NCBI RefSeq assembly: GCF_007859945.1
Contig: NZ_SJPQ01000001.1
Coordinates: 1,426,001-1,490,000 of the forward strand
Direction: 5' to 3'
Origin: Pseudobythopirellula maris
GTDB lineage: Bacteria; Planctomycetota; Planctomycetia; Pirellulales; Lacipirellulaceae
DNA length: 64,000 nucleotides
Below the pieces are notes generated by a model. The model saw only the letters and a list, made by a program, of their open reading frames with translations. It made no database searches and was not told the origin of the DNA. Both the position numbers and the translations under genes were made by a program. Positions 56,901 through 64,000 of the stretch are shown here, one piece after another (position 1 is the first letter of the stretch; each line of letters starts with the position of its first letter).

Positions 56901-56965
56901 ATGACGGCGGCTTCCTCGACGCTGAAGATGCGGAGACCGAAGCGTCGAAAGCCGAATCGCCTTAG
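53933..56965 (+). CDS. Exported TPR-containing CHAT-like protein lacking the catalytic residues
   Basis: A 1,010-residue protein. The signal peptide (LIQRVLLAAMLLGLSPALAR) is followed by TPR-like helices over about 35-520 (AIEQLYRGDYSRAERAFNNL, WIDSICYHAMLGETYYLAG and more). The C-terminal half from about 610 has the CHAT (caspase-HetF) pattern: GQVAVVYHALGDEYYGFLLS, VTSLVVVPDGLVWHAPFELL, and ASGARTAMLTRWPTEGEFDD, which matches the last helix-strand segment. At the His position (usually HIATHG) it reads LIVAIPSD, and at the Cys position (usually LSACET) it reads LGGVHT. Proteolysis is therefore unlikely. The TAG stop is the first codon inside the repeat element at 56963. Confidence 0.8.
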   Translation: MPPSRSPSSLIQRVLLAAMLLGLSPALARAQGRSSVPPPAHQAAIEQLYRGDYSRAERAFNNLLRGGIKTVQARWIDSICYHAMLGETYYLAGDNPSAMRQFDLALELYLANRTWLTTIEFRQDPRPDQSGPTHIAPWGASTRRPVASRITGGFLASIGRIDNNTQAQQGGVVQAAQFWPIDAVEVVRTTAWAVRRRAQLLGPLAAHDPLHKDVLESYSRGGVGPRGHWSQAWVELQWGVALAGSGRDDDALPHLQRAVLLGGKFDHALTGLALLAQGEIVMAKGDHAAAAALLGEASIAAYAYDDVSVIDEALRLGYVNHRLSGGGGPFPPLEEAGMWAERQQLDHVAARARVCRADELLAIRDLGVATKTLGRVGTGRNDIAGSPLGAQAARLRAMGRFLTGDTDGGYALLADTLDAQRRFSSRNLQIALTTQRFDTGGLSPRVASLVYPELLADPTPDEWGADPLDAIAVLTTDHRGALDRAIATAIGRRKIDEAIELVELAKRRRFFRSLPLGGRGAAVRRTLGAPPERLTSDERLERQGMRLGHPELAEASTSIRELAEGLRDEKTLFTADGLESDLLKRIKQLGAAVERRESLLPVAALAREQSTLGFPPHAPLEVLRERLADGQVAVVYHALGDEYYGFLLSKDDEHAWRVGTGAELSPELSDLLEAIAGGGQQKTWTYEELGSDAWLEPAERLSQRLLEGSRLDFSQVTSLVVVPDGLVWHAPFELLPVADSQETRLLIDETTVQSAPTLGLSLSDPRRGRQVRRTGVATRGVSREDEVDVAWEAYADRAPSPEPIVSGAPVSPTLLASLVDQLIVAIPSDLMPGSTGDWRPLPLAQSKGGELADWIRMPFGGPERLVLGGVHTAAQSMLKPSRRRGRSANAATRPGDELFFATCGLMASGARTAMLTRWPTEGEFDDELSAQFLLGTDRLPAAEAWRRSVLISRDARLNPRSEPRIDAGDADEELPEARHPFFWAGRLLIDDGGFLDAEDAETEASKAESP

Positions 56966-57119
56966 AGCGTTTTTCGAATTGGTGTGGACGAGGGGGGAAG
57001 CGATTGGCGGCGTGGCGAGGAAGCCGAAGCAGGCAATGCGGTGCATTGTCGATGCAGGCTGACGAAGCCATGACGCCGATCGCGAGCCGAGCGTCTACAC
57101 CTATGAGCAAACCGCTCTA
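56963..57119. mobile_element. Short non-autonomous element, copy 2
   Basis: A 157-base element. Its core is nearly identical to 50621-50777. The ends are TAGAGCG and the inverse CGCTCTA, but the outer 19 bases of the terminal repeat of copy 1 are missing. It lies between two convergent genes and provides the TAG stop codon of both: 56963-56965 for the CHAT-like gene and 57117-57119 for the endonuclease gene. Confidence 0.82.
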
Positions 57120-58916
57120 GCCACGCCCGCGTCGGCCCGCCAGCACGCCGAGAACGGCCACCGCCAGCAAAGCGGCGGCGGGCTCGGGGACCGTTTGGCT
57201 TAGACCGGTCTCGATCGTCGCACCGAAGTTGTTGACCCAGTCGTCGTACTGCTCGGGCGAGTAAGTCACGCCGAGCCCGTCTCGCCACACGGTGAAGTCG
57301 GCGGCGTCGACTGTGCCGTTGCCGTTGAAGTCGCCCGCCAAGCCCCCGACCACCTCGCCCACGAGTTGGAGCGTCAAGCTTTGCTGCTGCTCGCCGGGCA
57401 GGTCCTCATCGCTGAGCGACAAAGTGTATTCGGCCGAAAACTCGCCTAGCGTGTCGGTGAGCAGCGAGGCGCTGAAAGAACTCGCCGAGCCGTGTGATAG
57501 GCCGGTGAACGCAGCCAAGTCGGTATCGAAAGCGAGCGTGTCGCCCACGCCCAGGACCGAATCGAAATCGAGGTCCGCCGCGAACCCGGGGCCGCCCGCG
57601 CCCATGAAATTCACAAGGTCAAACATCTCCAGAAGCGGGGTCGAGCCGAACGAGACTTCGCCAAAGTCGATCGTCAGCTCTTCGATCAGATCACTGGAAT
57701 CGAACGACGCGACGGCGTGCTCCAGGACCGTGAAGCCGACGTCGATCACGTCGTCGCCATCCTGAGCGCCACGGCCGGCACCGGCGCCGGTGGTGATGTC
57801 GAGGTTGTCGATGGTCACCTCGCCGGCGTAGTGTCCAGCGACGGCGGTCGAAACGTCGAGGCCGACCTCGATCGAACGCGAGCCGGAGCCCCCCAAGCCG
57901 AAGGCATTGAGCCGCCCGCTGACCGAGCTCGTCGCGTCTCCCGACGTGGCGACTTCATAGTACACGCCGTCGTCGCCCGACTTGTTGAGCGTCACGCTCT
58001 GTGTGCCGGGCCCCGCACCGCCAACGAATGCCCGGCCGAGGTCGACATCGAGCGAGGTGGCCCCGGCCCCGCCGCTTACTCCGCCAGCGATCGCTAGTTG
58101 ACTGTCATTCGTTTGGTTGATGATCGCCGCCCACACCCATTCGGGGTGGTCGATGAACGGGTTGCGGTTGTGCTGGTAGTCGTCGTAGATGACTTGATTG
58201 CGGCGCCGTTCGAATTCATCGGGAACCGCCTCGTAGTGCCACTCGATGAGCCTCGAGAGCCTGCCGAGTGTGGTTCCACCGGTCCCGGGCGTGTTGTTGA
58301 CGAGGGAGAGGTCCGTGGTGCTCGAACCATCGCCTGGGCCGCCCTCGTAGCGGGTGTCCATGTAAAACATCTGCCGGGCGACCATGCCGGCGTCCTCGTC
58401 GCCCGGGTACCAGACCGTGCCGCCGTCCGACAGCGGGCCGTACCCCTGCTCACCATACTCGCCGCCGAAGTTCAGGTTGCCGCGCTGCGAGTTGATGTTG
58501 TTGCGCGAGGGCCGCAGGTTGTGCAGGTCGCTGTTGTCCGCGCCAGAAGAGCCAACCCCCAAGCTTCGTGGCCAAGTGTGCTCACGGTTCCAACTCACGC
58601 CGCTGTCCCACCCCGGGATGCCGCCGTTCGGATTGATCGCCGACACGTCGAGCGACTCGCGGTTGTAAATCAGGATCATGCGGTCCGGGTCGTTGGGATC
58701 GACGTCGGTGACCTGCAAGATCGATCGCGCGTCGTTGTAAGAGCGCACCGTGTGGCCATCAATCAGGTCGTTGAGCTCCGACTTGAGAGTGGCGCCATTG
58801 AGCGACAAGCCGTCGTAGTAGTTGCCGGGGGCGTACGGATCGGCTTGTAAGCCGGTGGCTAGCCCGACGAGCAACACGACAAGAGCAAGAAAACTTGGCC
58901 GTTGAGCAAATATCAT
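57117..58916 (-). CDS. Extracellular endonuclease I with dockerin-like module and PEP-CTERM tail
   Basis: A 599-residue secreted nuclease. A signal peptide ends near GLQADPY. The endonuclease I domain (about 30-265) has the catalytic motif WNREHTWPRSLG, then SDLHNLRPSRNNINSQRGN, as in EndA-type non-specific nucleases that use a metal-bound His/Asn pair. A beta-rich region with anchor-like repeats follows (about 280-520). A dockerin-like EF-loop comes next (GDFNGNGTVDAADFTVWRDG), and the chain ends in a PEP-CTERM signal (VPEPAAALLAVAVLGVLAGR). It is probably tethered by exosortase sorting and used to degrade external DNA. The TAG stop is provided by the element at 56963-57119. Confidence 0.9.
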   Translation of the reverse strand: MIFAQRPSFLALVVLLVGLATGLQADPYAPGNYYDGLSLNGATLKSELNDLIDGHTVRSYNDARSILQVTDVDPNDPDRMILIYNRESLDVSAINPNGGIPGWDSGVSWNREHTWPRSLGVGSSGADNSDLHNLRPSRNNINSQRGNLNFGGEYGEQGYGPLSDGGTVWYPGDEDAGMVARQMFYMDTRYEGGPGDGSSTTDLSLVNNTPGTGGTTLGRLSRLIEWHYEAVPDEFERRRNQVIYDDYQHNRNPFIDHPEWVWAAIINQTNDSQLAIAGGVSGGAGATSLDVDLGRAFVGGAGPGTQSVTLNKSGDDGVYYEVATSGDATSSVSGRLNAFGLGGSGSRSIEVGLDVSTAVAGHYAGEVTIDNLDITTGAGAGRGAQDGDDVIDVGFTVLEHAVASFDSSDLIEELTIDFGEVSFGSTPLLEMFDLVNFMGAGGPGFAADLDFDSVLGVGDTLAFDTDLAAFTGLSHGSASSFSASLLTDTLGEFSAEYTLSLSDEDLPGEQQQSLTLQLVGEVVGGLAGDFNGNGTVDAADFTVWRDGLGVTYSPEQYDDWVNNFGATIETGLSQTVPEPAAALLAVAVLGVLAGRRGRG

Positions 58917-59135
58917 GGGCGTGCCGCGAGGCGTTGCGGCGAGACTGAGGGGGATAGCAAGGCGGGAGCGTTGGGGAGAGAACTACCAATCTAGCCAGTC
59001 ATCGCCGACGTTGCGAGCGAATGGCCGCTACAGGCGTGTTGCCAGCCCGCGGGCCTGAGGCTCTGATGAAGGCTCAGCCGTTTCGCCGCGGGCACGCGAA
59101 TCCCCCTGTGAATCAAGTACTCAGGACCCCTGCCG

Positions 59136-59966
59136 ATGAAGATCGTTCGATTCCTCGACCCCCAGGGCGCGGTTCAGTACGGTCTGCGGGAACCCGATGG
59201 CGGGGTAACCCTGGCCGAGGGTGACCCATACTCCGGTCTGCGCGACACACGGCAATCCGCGGAAGTCGCTTCGCCGCTGCCGCCGATCGCGCCGGCAGCG
59301 ATTCTGTGCATCGGTCTGAACTACGCCAAACACGCCGAAGAAACCGGCGCCAAGCGGCCAGAGTTTCCGGTCGTGTTCATGAAGACCCCCTCCGCCGCCA
59401 CCGCGACGGGAGCCCCAATCGAGCTGCCGCGCCGGCTCCGCAGCAACGAGGTCGATTATGAGGCGGAGCTGGCGGTGGTGATCGGCAAGCCGTGCAAGAA
59501 CGCCTCGCGTGACAACGCGCTCGACTACGTGCTCGGCTACACCTGCGGCAACGACGTGTCGGCCCGCGACTGGCAGAAGCGAGGCGGCGGCGGGCAGTGG
59601 TGCCGCGGCAAGACGTTCGACACGTTCGCCCCACTCGGTCCGTGGATCGTGACGACCGACGAGATCCCCAACCCGAACAACCTGAGCATCGCCTCCCGAC
59701 TCAACGGCGAGACGGTGCAAGACGCGCACACGTCAGACATGATCTTCGATGTGCCGACGCTCATCGAGTTTCTCTCGGCCAGCGTCACCCTGGCGCCGGG
59801 CACGGTGATCCTAACGGGCACCCCCTCGGGTGTTGGCATGGCCCGCGACCCACAGCTGTGGCTCAAGCCCTCAGACGAGATCGTGGTAGAGATCGAGCGG
59901 ATCGGCCGTCTCTCGAACCCGGTAGTCGAGGAGCGAGCGGAGCAGCTCGACCACCGCGACCTTTGA
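59136..59966 (+). CDS. Fumarylacetoacetate hydrolase (FAH) family protein
   Basis: A 276-residue FAH-fold enzyme. It has the conserved ILCIGLNYAKHAEETG (about 56-71), the metal-ligand segment VDYEAELAVVIGKP (two Glu), GYTCGNDVSARDWQ (Asp ligand), and LAPGTVILTGTPSGVG near 225-240. Family members cleave C-C bonds or decarboxylate acylpyruvates such as oxaloacetate. The specific substrate is not readable. ATG 59136 has a short spacer to the first strand and no strong ribosome binding site. Confidence 0.92.
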   Translation: MKIVRFLDPQGAVQYGLREPDGGVTLAEGDPYSGLRDTRQSAEVASPLPPIAPAAILCIGLNYAKHAEETGAKRPEFPVVFMKTPSAATATGAPIELPRRLRSNEVDYEAELAVVIGKPCKNASRDNALDYVLGYTCGNDVSARDWQKRGGGGQWCRGKTFDTFAPLGPWIVTTDEIPNPNNLSIASRLNGETVQDAHTSDMIFDVPTLIEFLSASVTLAPGTVILTGTPSGVGMARDPQLWLKPSDEIVVEIERIGRLSNPVVEERAEQLDHRDL

Positions 59967-60054
59967 GCTGCTAGGGGACTTTCGCCGAGGCTTGCGTGAT
60001 GGTGAGCAGGCTCGCAACGCACCACACCGCATTCCGTGCTCTGCGTCAGAGCTT

Positions 60055-60068
60055 AGAAAAACGCTCTA
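60055..60068 (-). repeat. Decayed end of the stop-codon element
   Basis: On the minus strand, 14 bases (TTAGAGCGTTTTTC) are identical to the left end of element copy 2 (56962-56975). The next bases fold as a small hairpin (60038-60043 with 60047-60052) and contain GGAATGCGGTG, but the rest of the core is not recognisable. The TAG of this end is the stop codon of the phosphoesterase gene at 60066. Confidence 0.5.
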
Positions 60069-61211
60069 ACTCGACTTGGGAGATCGCAGAGTCAGCAACG
60101 TCAGCTCGGGCGGGCAGTTCCACCGCACAGGGAACAAGCCGCCCGTGCCACGGCTCACATGCATCACCGTCCGCCCGCGACGGAAAGTGCCACTGGCGTA
60201 GCGCACGCCGTGGCGGCTGGGGCAGAGCACGGCGCCGATGAGCGGGAAGCGGATCTGACCGCCGTGGCAATGACCGGCCAGCACGAGGTCCACCCCGCTA
60301 TCCGCCGCCTCGTGGAAGCGGTCGGGCGTGTGGACCAGACCGATCGTGAAGCCGGGATCGGTGGGCAAGCTGGGCCCTTGGCCAAACCAAGGCCGCTCGT
60401 CGCCGAAGAGGGTCACCGCGGCGTGCGCGCCTCCAGCGCCTCGGAGCGACACCTCGATGGTCTTGTCCGCCAGGCAGAAGAAGCCGCGTTGGTCGAGCTC
60501 CGCCCGCAGCCGATCGTGGTCCATCTTTTTGTCGTGGTTGCCAAGCAAGTAGTACCGGCCTTGCGGCGCCACGAGCCCCTGGAGCACCGCAACCGTTTCA
60601 TCGATCCGTGGCGTGTGCTCGACAAGGTCTCCCGTGAGCACCACCACGTCGGGCGCCCAGGCGTTGGTCGCCTCGACGATGTGGCGATAGTACTCGACTG
60701 TCACGCGGCCCGAAGCGTGCAGGTCGGTCAGGTGGGCGATCTTCAGCCCGTCGAGCTCGGCCGGCAGCCGCTCCAACTCAAACTCGAGTTCCTCGATCTG
60801 GGGGCGGAGGATTTCGTTGCCCGGGATCGCAGCGAGCCGCCTCGGCAGGCCCTTGGCAACGGCCTCGGGGCCGAGCGTTTCACGCAGATCAAGTTCGCGC
60901 ACGTCGCGGCGCACCTTTGGCATCTTGAGTCGGTCGACGGCGTTGACCATCGCGTGCCTGAGCAAGGCCCACAGGGCCATGAGAACACAAAAGGTGGTGT
61001 AGATCGCCAACGCGTCTCCGCGGTAGCGGGTTTCTCCCACGATGCCGCGCCAAACCGCCAGCGGGGGAATCCCCGCCAGTAGGATTCCTGAAAGCAACGT
61101 CAACGCGTCGACCAACCGATGGGGCCATCCGTAAGCGTGGATCCGGTTAACGACCCCAACCCAGATCGCCGTGTGGCCAACCAGAGCGACGAGCAGCAAC
61201 AACCAATCCAT
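60066..61211 (-). CDS. Membrane-associated metallophosphoesterase
   Basis: A 381-residue protein. The start at 61211 is chosen because the upstream open stretch (68 codons) is Ser/Arg-rich and lacks support. There are three membrane helices at about 2-20, 30-48 and 65-85 (LLLLVALVGHTAIWVGVV and the following). The phosphoesterase domain has motifs KIAHLTDLHASG, VVLTGDLVEHTP, YYLLGNHDKK, LVLAGHCHGGQIRFP, in the order of YkuE/UDP-diacylglucosamine-type enzymes. The HCHGG ending is typical. Substrate unknown. Its stop codon TAG lies in the decayed element end. Confidence 0.88.
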   Translation of the reverse strand: MDWLLLLVALVGHTAIWVGVVNRIHAYGWPHRLVDALTLLSGILLAGIPPLAVWRGIVGETRYRGDALAIYTTFCVLMALWALLRHAMVNAVDRLKMPKVRRDVRELDLRETLGPEAVAKGLPRRLAAIPGNEILRPQIEELEFELERLPAELDGLKIAHLTDLHASGRVTVEYYRHIVEATNAWAPDVVVLTGDLVEHTPRIDETVAVLQGLVAPQGRYYLLGNHDKKMDHDRLRAELDQRGFFCLADKTIEVSLRGAGGAHAAVTLFGDERPWFGQGPSLPTDPGFTIGLVHTPDRFHEAADSGVDLVLAGHCHGGQIRFPLIGAVLCPSRHGVRYASGTFRRGRTVMHVSRGTGGLFPVRWNCPPELTLLTLRSPKSS

Positions 61212-61305
61212 GCGCGTCGAGACCGAAGAACAGCAGGGGGCAGAGAACGATTCCCCAAAACGGTAACAGATCGAGCTCGGGCTTGTCAGGCCGAACGACC
61301 GCCGC

Positions 61306-63171
61306 TCAGGCCGTGACCTTCGATCCAACGACCTGTTCCACGGTCTCGATGAGCTGGTCGAGGCGGAATGGCTTGTAGAGCACCGCCTGCAGGCCGGCCT
61401 GGCGAGCTTTGACAATCGAGTGACCCGGATCGTAGCCGAAGCCGGTCATCAGGATCAGCGGCACGTGATTGAGTCGCTCCTTGAGGTTGAGCAGCAACTC
61501 GTAGCCCGACATGTCGGGCAGACGTATGTCGGCGATGATGGCGTCGTACGCCTCGCCGGGGCCGAGGTTGCGGCACATGTACATCGCCTCTTTGCCGTCG
61601 TGGGCCGTCTCCACCACACAGTGGTAACGCTCCAACAGGTCGTGGGCCGCGACACGCACGGCGTCGTCGTCGTCGGCCACCAACAGCCGCTTGCCCGCCA
61701 AGAGCGGACGCTGCTCGACGCGAGCGCTCAGCGGGCGGGCCTCCACGGGCGCCAGGTTCTGGCCGATCTTCTGGATCACCTGCTTGATGTCGCGGGCGTT
61801 GCGTAAGATGCGTTGCAACCGCTCGACCACGTCCGGCTCGTGGCCGATGTAACGCTCCATCACGTTGACGGCGTCGTTGAGGATGTCGTCCACCGGCAGG
61901 GCGACCGCCGAGTGGATCGCCTCGACGCTGGCCGCTGCGGTCGACGCCTTCTCGGCGGCCAGCAGCTCCAGCGTGTTGAGCGCCATCGCCACATCGCGCG
62001 AGAAGATCTCCAGGAACTGTCGATCGCTCTCGGTGAAGCGGCCCGGAGAGGGGCTCTCGACGTTGAACGTGCCGATCACCTGGTCGTGCAACGACAACGG
62101 GACGGTGAGCGAGCTGCGGGCGTCTTGGGCGCCTTCGAGGTAAAGCGGGTCCTCGCTCGTGTCCTCGCACAAATAGCTCTTGCCCGTGGCCGCCACAAAA
62201 CCGGTCACGCCGTTGCCAGACGTCTCGGACCGCAGGGTGCGGCGTTCGGCCTCGGGCTTGATGCCCACGGCCAGCAGCGGGTCGAGCACGCCGGTGTTCT
62301 GGTCCAGCATGCGGATCTCGACCACGTCGAACTGCAGCACGTCCTGCGTGTAGTGCAAGATGTTCGACTTGAGGAGCTCGATCCGCTCCTCGAATCCCAT
62401 GCTGGCCACCTCCTCGGGCGTGAGGTCGGCGAGCTCGATGCCCGCTTGGTGGATCGCCGCAAGCTTCTGCTGTTGCTGCTGCTCATCGGTCACGTCGCGG
62501 AGCGTGACGACTAACTGCTCAGCGGGCGATCCGTCGAAGTTCGGCAGCGGCGCCGCACTCACCATGAAATAGCGGCCCTCTTCGCAGCGGAGCGTCGTGG
62601 TGGCCGGCTTGCCCGTGGCGAGGGCCGTGTGGAATGGGCAGAACTCGGGGCCGAGGATCTCGGGGCCGCCAAGCAACTGATAGAAGTTGACGCCCACAAC
62701 GCCGTCGCGCGTCGTCCAGCCGCAGAGCGTGCCGTTGGCCCACAGCACCCGGTTGTCCGCATCGAGGAGCGCCACCCCGTCGGGCATGCCGCGCAGGATC
62801 TGCTCGTTCTGAATGATGCGTCCCGCTTCGGCCGAGGGGAGCATGAGAGCGGCGTCGGCGTAGACCCCCTGGTAGTCGCCGTTGGCGAGCTTGGCGATCG
62901 CTCGCAGAGGGGAGCTCACCGTATCGACGTCGACCCCGTCGGCGAACCGCTGATTGAGCGCTTGCGATTCGGCGTCGCCACGCGACAGGCAGAGGATCTT
63001 GGGCTTATCACCCTGCGGTGCGGGCGAGGGGCCGGTCTCCGATTGACCTGTCGCAGATTGACCAGACGCGGGGCGATCGGCCGCCCCCTGGCCCTGGGCC
63101 GTCGGCCCACACTCGCCCTCGGGGAGCGAAGCGTCCGGGCCGTCAACATTGGTTGTGTCTTGGTGCGACAC
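61306..63171 (-). CDS. PAS-GAF-receiver signalling protein without a kinase domain
   Basis: About 621 residues. An N-terminal Gln/Ser/Pro-rich linker is followed by a degenerate receiver-like fold (PKILCLSRGDAESQALNQRF), a PAS domain (about 120-230) and a GAF domain (about 270-410, GNGVTGFVAATGKSYLCEDT). A helical linker with no catalytic His comes next, and a C-terminal receiver (LLVADDDDAVRV, IIADIRLPDMSGYEL and VLYKPFRL). No HATPase domain is present, so it must work with a separate kinase. The start is placed at GTG 63171: the promoter at 63262-63290 predicts a transcript start near 63255, exactly at the GTG of the longer frame, so that start cannot be used. Confidence 0.82.
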   Translation of the reverse strand: MSHQDTTNVDGPDASLPEGECGPTAQGQGAADRPASGQSATGQSETGPSPAPQGDKPKILCLSRGDAESQALNQRFADGVDVDTVSSPLRAIAKLANGDYQGVYADAALMLPSAEAGRIIQNEQILRGMPDGVALLDADNRVLWANGTLCGWTTRDGVVGVNFYQLLGGPEILGPEFCPFHTALATGKPATTTLRCEEGRYFMVSAAPLPNFDGSPAEQLVVTLRDVTDEQQQQQKLAAIHQAGIELADLTPEEVASMGFEERIELLKSNILHYTQDVLQFDVVEIRMLDQNTGVLDPLLAVGIKPEAERRTLRSETSGNGVTGFVAATGKSYLCEDTSEDPLYLEGAQDARSSLTVPLSLHDQVIGTFNVESPSPGRFTESDRQFLEIFSRDVAMALNTLELLAAEKASTAAASVEAIHSAVALPVDDILNDAVNVMERYIGHEPDVVERLQRILRNARDIKQVIQKIGQNLAPVEARPLSARVEQRPLLAGKRLLVADDDDAVRVAAHDLLERYHCVVETAHDGKEAMYMCRNLGPGEAYDAIIADIRLPDMSGYELLLNLKERLNHVPLILMTGFGYDPGHSIVKARQAGLQAVLYKPFRLDQLIETVEQVVGSKVTA

Positions 63172-63261
63172 CAACGCTCTCGCTGGCGAGACGGCGCCCG
63201 CTCGCAGCGGGCCTCTCTGTTCAGGGTGGGAACGCCATGCGATCCCCCCACACACTAACCG

Positions 63262-63290
63262 ATTATAGGTACGTCCCGAAAGCGGAACAA
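63262..63290 (-). promoter_or_regulatory. Sigma-70-type promoter for the PAS-GAF-receiver gene
   Basis: On the minus strand TTGTTC (63285-63290) is separated by 17 bases from TATAAT (63262-63267). The -10 matches consensus exactly and the -35 matches at four of six. The expected start is near 63255. Confidence 0.75.
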
Positions 63291-63453
63291 CCAGTCTGGC
63301 GCTAGGTTATGGACCTAGGCTGCTAGTTTCTACCCACTGTTGAGCATCGATCGCCCGATGAAGCGGTCTCCATAAACTTTAGGGCCTACGGCTTCTTTGC
63401 GGCGTCCTGCTCTCCTGCAACCGGCGCCGCCGCTACAGGCCTCCCCCACAGGT

Positions 63454-63519
63454 GGTTTGTCGCCGAGCGACGGCAAACCGAGGCAACTGCCCCAATAGCC
63501 CGGAGTTGACGGTTTGCCG
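63454..63519 (+). promoter_or_regulatory. Competing hairpins in the typA leader
   Basis: Segment B (63471-63479) can pair with segment A upstream (63454-63462) or with segment C downstream (63510-63519; its pairing with 63471-63480 is 10 bases and extends through AGGCAACT/AGTTG). A-B and B-C are mutually exclusive. No T-run follows, so transcription attenuation is unlikely. A translational or stability switch is possible. It lies about 165 bases before the typA ATG. Confidence 0.4.
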
Positions 63520-63684
63520 GTGACGATCACCCCCCGCATGCCTAGAATAGCGGGTCTGTCGCCTCCCGGGCGGCCGACACGATGCGACCCCCACCCGGCG
63601 TGGATACCACACCGCCCCCCCCGCCACACGCCGCCCCCCCACTCCCCACCCTCCCCGTCCAGCCGCAAGGCTGCCCCCCTCTCG

Positions 63685-64000
63685 ATGTCGAATAACGCCG
63701 CTACCAGCACCGAAGAGCAGATCCGCAACGTCGCGATCATCGCCCACGTCGACCACGGCAAAACGACGCTGGTGGATCAGCTGATGTACCAATCGGGCCG
63801 CTACCGCAACGAGCAGCTCGACAAGATGGCCGGCGGACAGCACGGACTGGTGTTCGACTCGAACGACCTGGAGCGGGAACGTGGGATCACGATTTTCAGC
63901 AAGAACTGCGCGATCGACTACCTGTCGGACGCCGGATCCAATTGCCGCATCAACCTGATCGACACTCCGGGCCACGCCGACTTCGGCGGCGAGGTCGAGC
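63685..64000 (+). CDS. typA: Translational GTPase TypA/BipA (3' end missing)
   Basis: The first 105 codons of a translational GTPase; the gene runs off the right edge. G1 is [14 protein letters not shown] (about 20-33), switch I has [15 protein letters not shown], and G3 is [16 protein letters not shown]. The string RGITIFSKN rather than the EF-G type RGITI-x-AA identifies TypA/BipA, a ribosome-binding GTPase used in stress and cold adaptation. The start is ATG 63685 after a G/C-rich leader. Confidence 0.94.
   Translation, partial: MSNNAATSTEEQIRNVAIIAHVDHGKTTLVDQLMYQSGRYRNEQLDKMAGGQHGLVFDSNDLERERGITIFSKNCAIDYLSDAGSNCRINLIDTPGHADFGGEVE

Larger units (their letters stand above)
63172..63684. 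other. Divergent intergenic region between the PAS-GAF-receiver gene and typA
   Basis: A 513-base stretch with a clear minus-strand promoter (listed) and, on the plus strand before typA, a set of mutually exclusive inverted repeats (63454-63519, listed). Further right there is a CCC-rich tract (about 63590-63660) with no coding potential. No protein gene is supported. Confidence 0.6.

Noticed and set aside
50603-57110. Conserved short peptide frames inside the two repeat elements (containing ACIDNAPHCLLRLPRH)
   Set aside because: The similarity of the peptides follows from the nucleotide identity of the element; the frames run into neighbouring genes and have no ribosome binding site.

Overview
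This 64 kb window looks like chromosomal DNA of a marine-type planctomycete. Order Pirellulales, near Lacipirellulaceae, is my inference. The markers are high GC, two PEP-CTERM tails, dockerin-type calcium-loop modules, a giant surface protein with a LEPR-XLL-like N-terminus and GEVED domains, a BBP7-like outer-membrane protein, and large type IV pilus proteins of planctomycete style. I see no rRNA, tRNA, CRISPR array or intact transposase. The window is cut at both ends: a secreted repeat protein on the left and the TypA GTPase on the right.

Layout. 1-4.3 kb: end of a PEP-CTERM protein, then the cmk-plsC-rpsA operon (minus strand) with a structured rpsA leader and a strong terminator. 4.9-14.7 kb: a type IV pilus or type II secretion-like assembly operon: PilM (fused to a PilN-like half), two inner-membrane proteins in the PilO/PilP positions, and a large secretin, closed by a terminator. 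14.8-21.5 kb: DUF423 and SlyX-like genes, a receiver/CheC pair, an MMPL exporter, adk, and a STAS/HATPase partner-switching pair. 21.7-28.6 kb: one 2,299-residue secreted protein with a subtilase-P-domain body whose catalytic triad is substituted, followed by SdrD-B-like, GEVED and dockerin modules. 29.5-36 kb: BBP7-like barrel, hflX-SDR, an RluA-type pseudouridine synthase, a secreted PDZ protein and a secreted Gly/Asn-rich protein. 36-48 kb: ABC ATPase, acyl-ACP/CoA ligase, three poorly known exported proteins, a membrane Ser/Thr kinase, hemL, tsaB, a phosphoesterase. 48-64 kb: yidC with an embedded PDZ domain, a PncC-like/NMN adenylyltransferase fusion, a CelD-like acetyltransferase, a TPR/CHAT-like protein, an extracellular endonuclease I with dockerin and PEP-CTERM, FAH, a membrane phosphoesterase, a PAS/GAF/receiver protein and typA.

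The most unusual items are: (1) a short interspersed element with terminal inverted repeats, in two near-identical copies plus a decayed end, whose ends supply stop codons to the flanking genes; (2) a single protein joining a CinA/PncC-like domain to an NMN adenylyltransferase domain; (3) YidC carrying a PDZ domain in its periplasmic region; (4) two apparently catalytically dead enzyme folds, a subtilase and a CHAT; (5) structured leaders before rpsA, the secretin and typA; and (6) recurrent TTGA stop/start overlaps that imply translational coupling through TTG starts.

All calls were made by reading the sequence. No database search was run, so family names rest on motifs I could see, and many start codons were moved inward from the longest reading frame where a ribosome binding site or promoter decided it.
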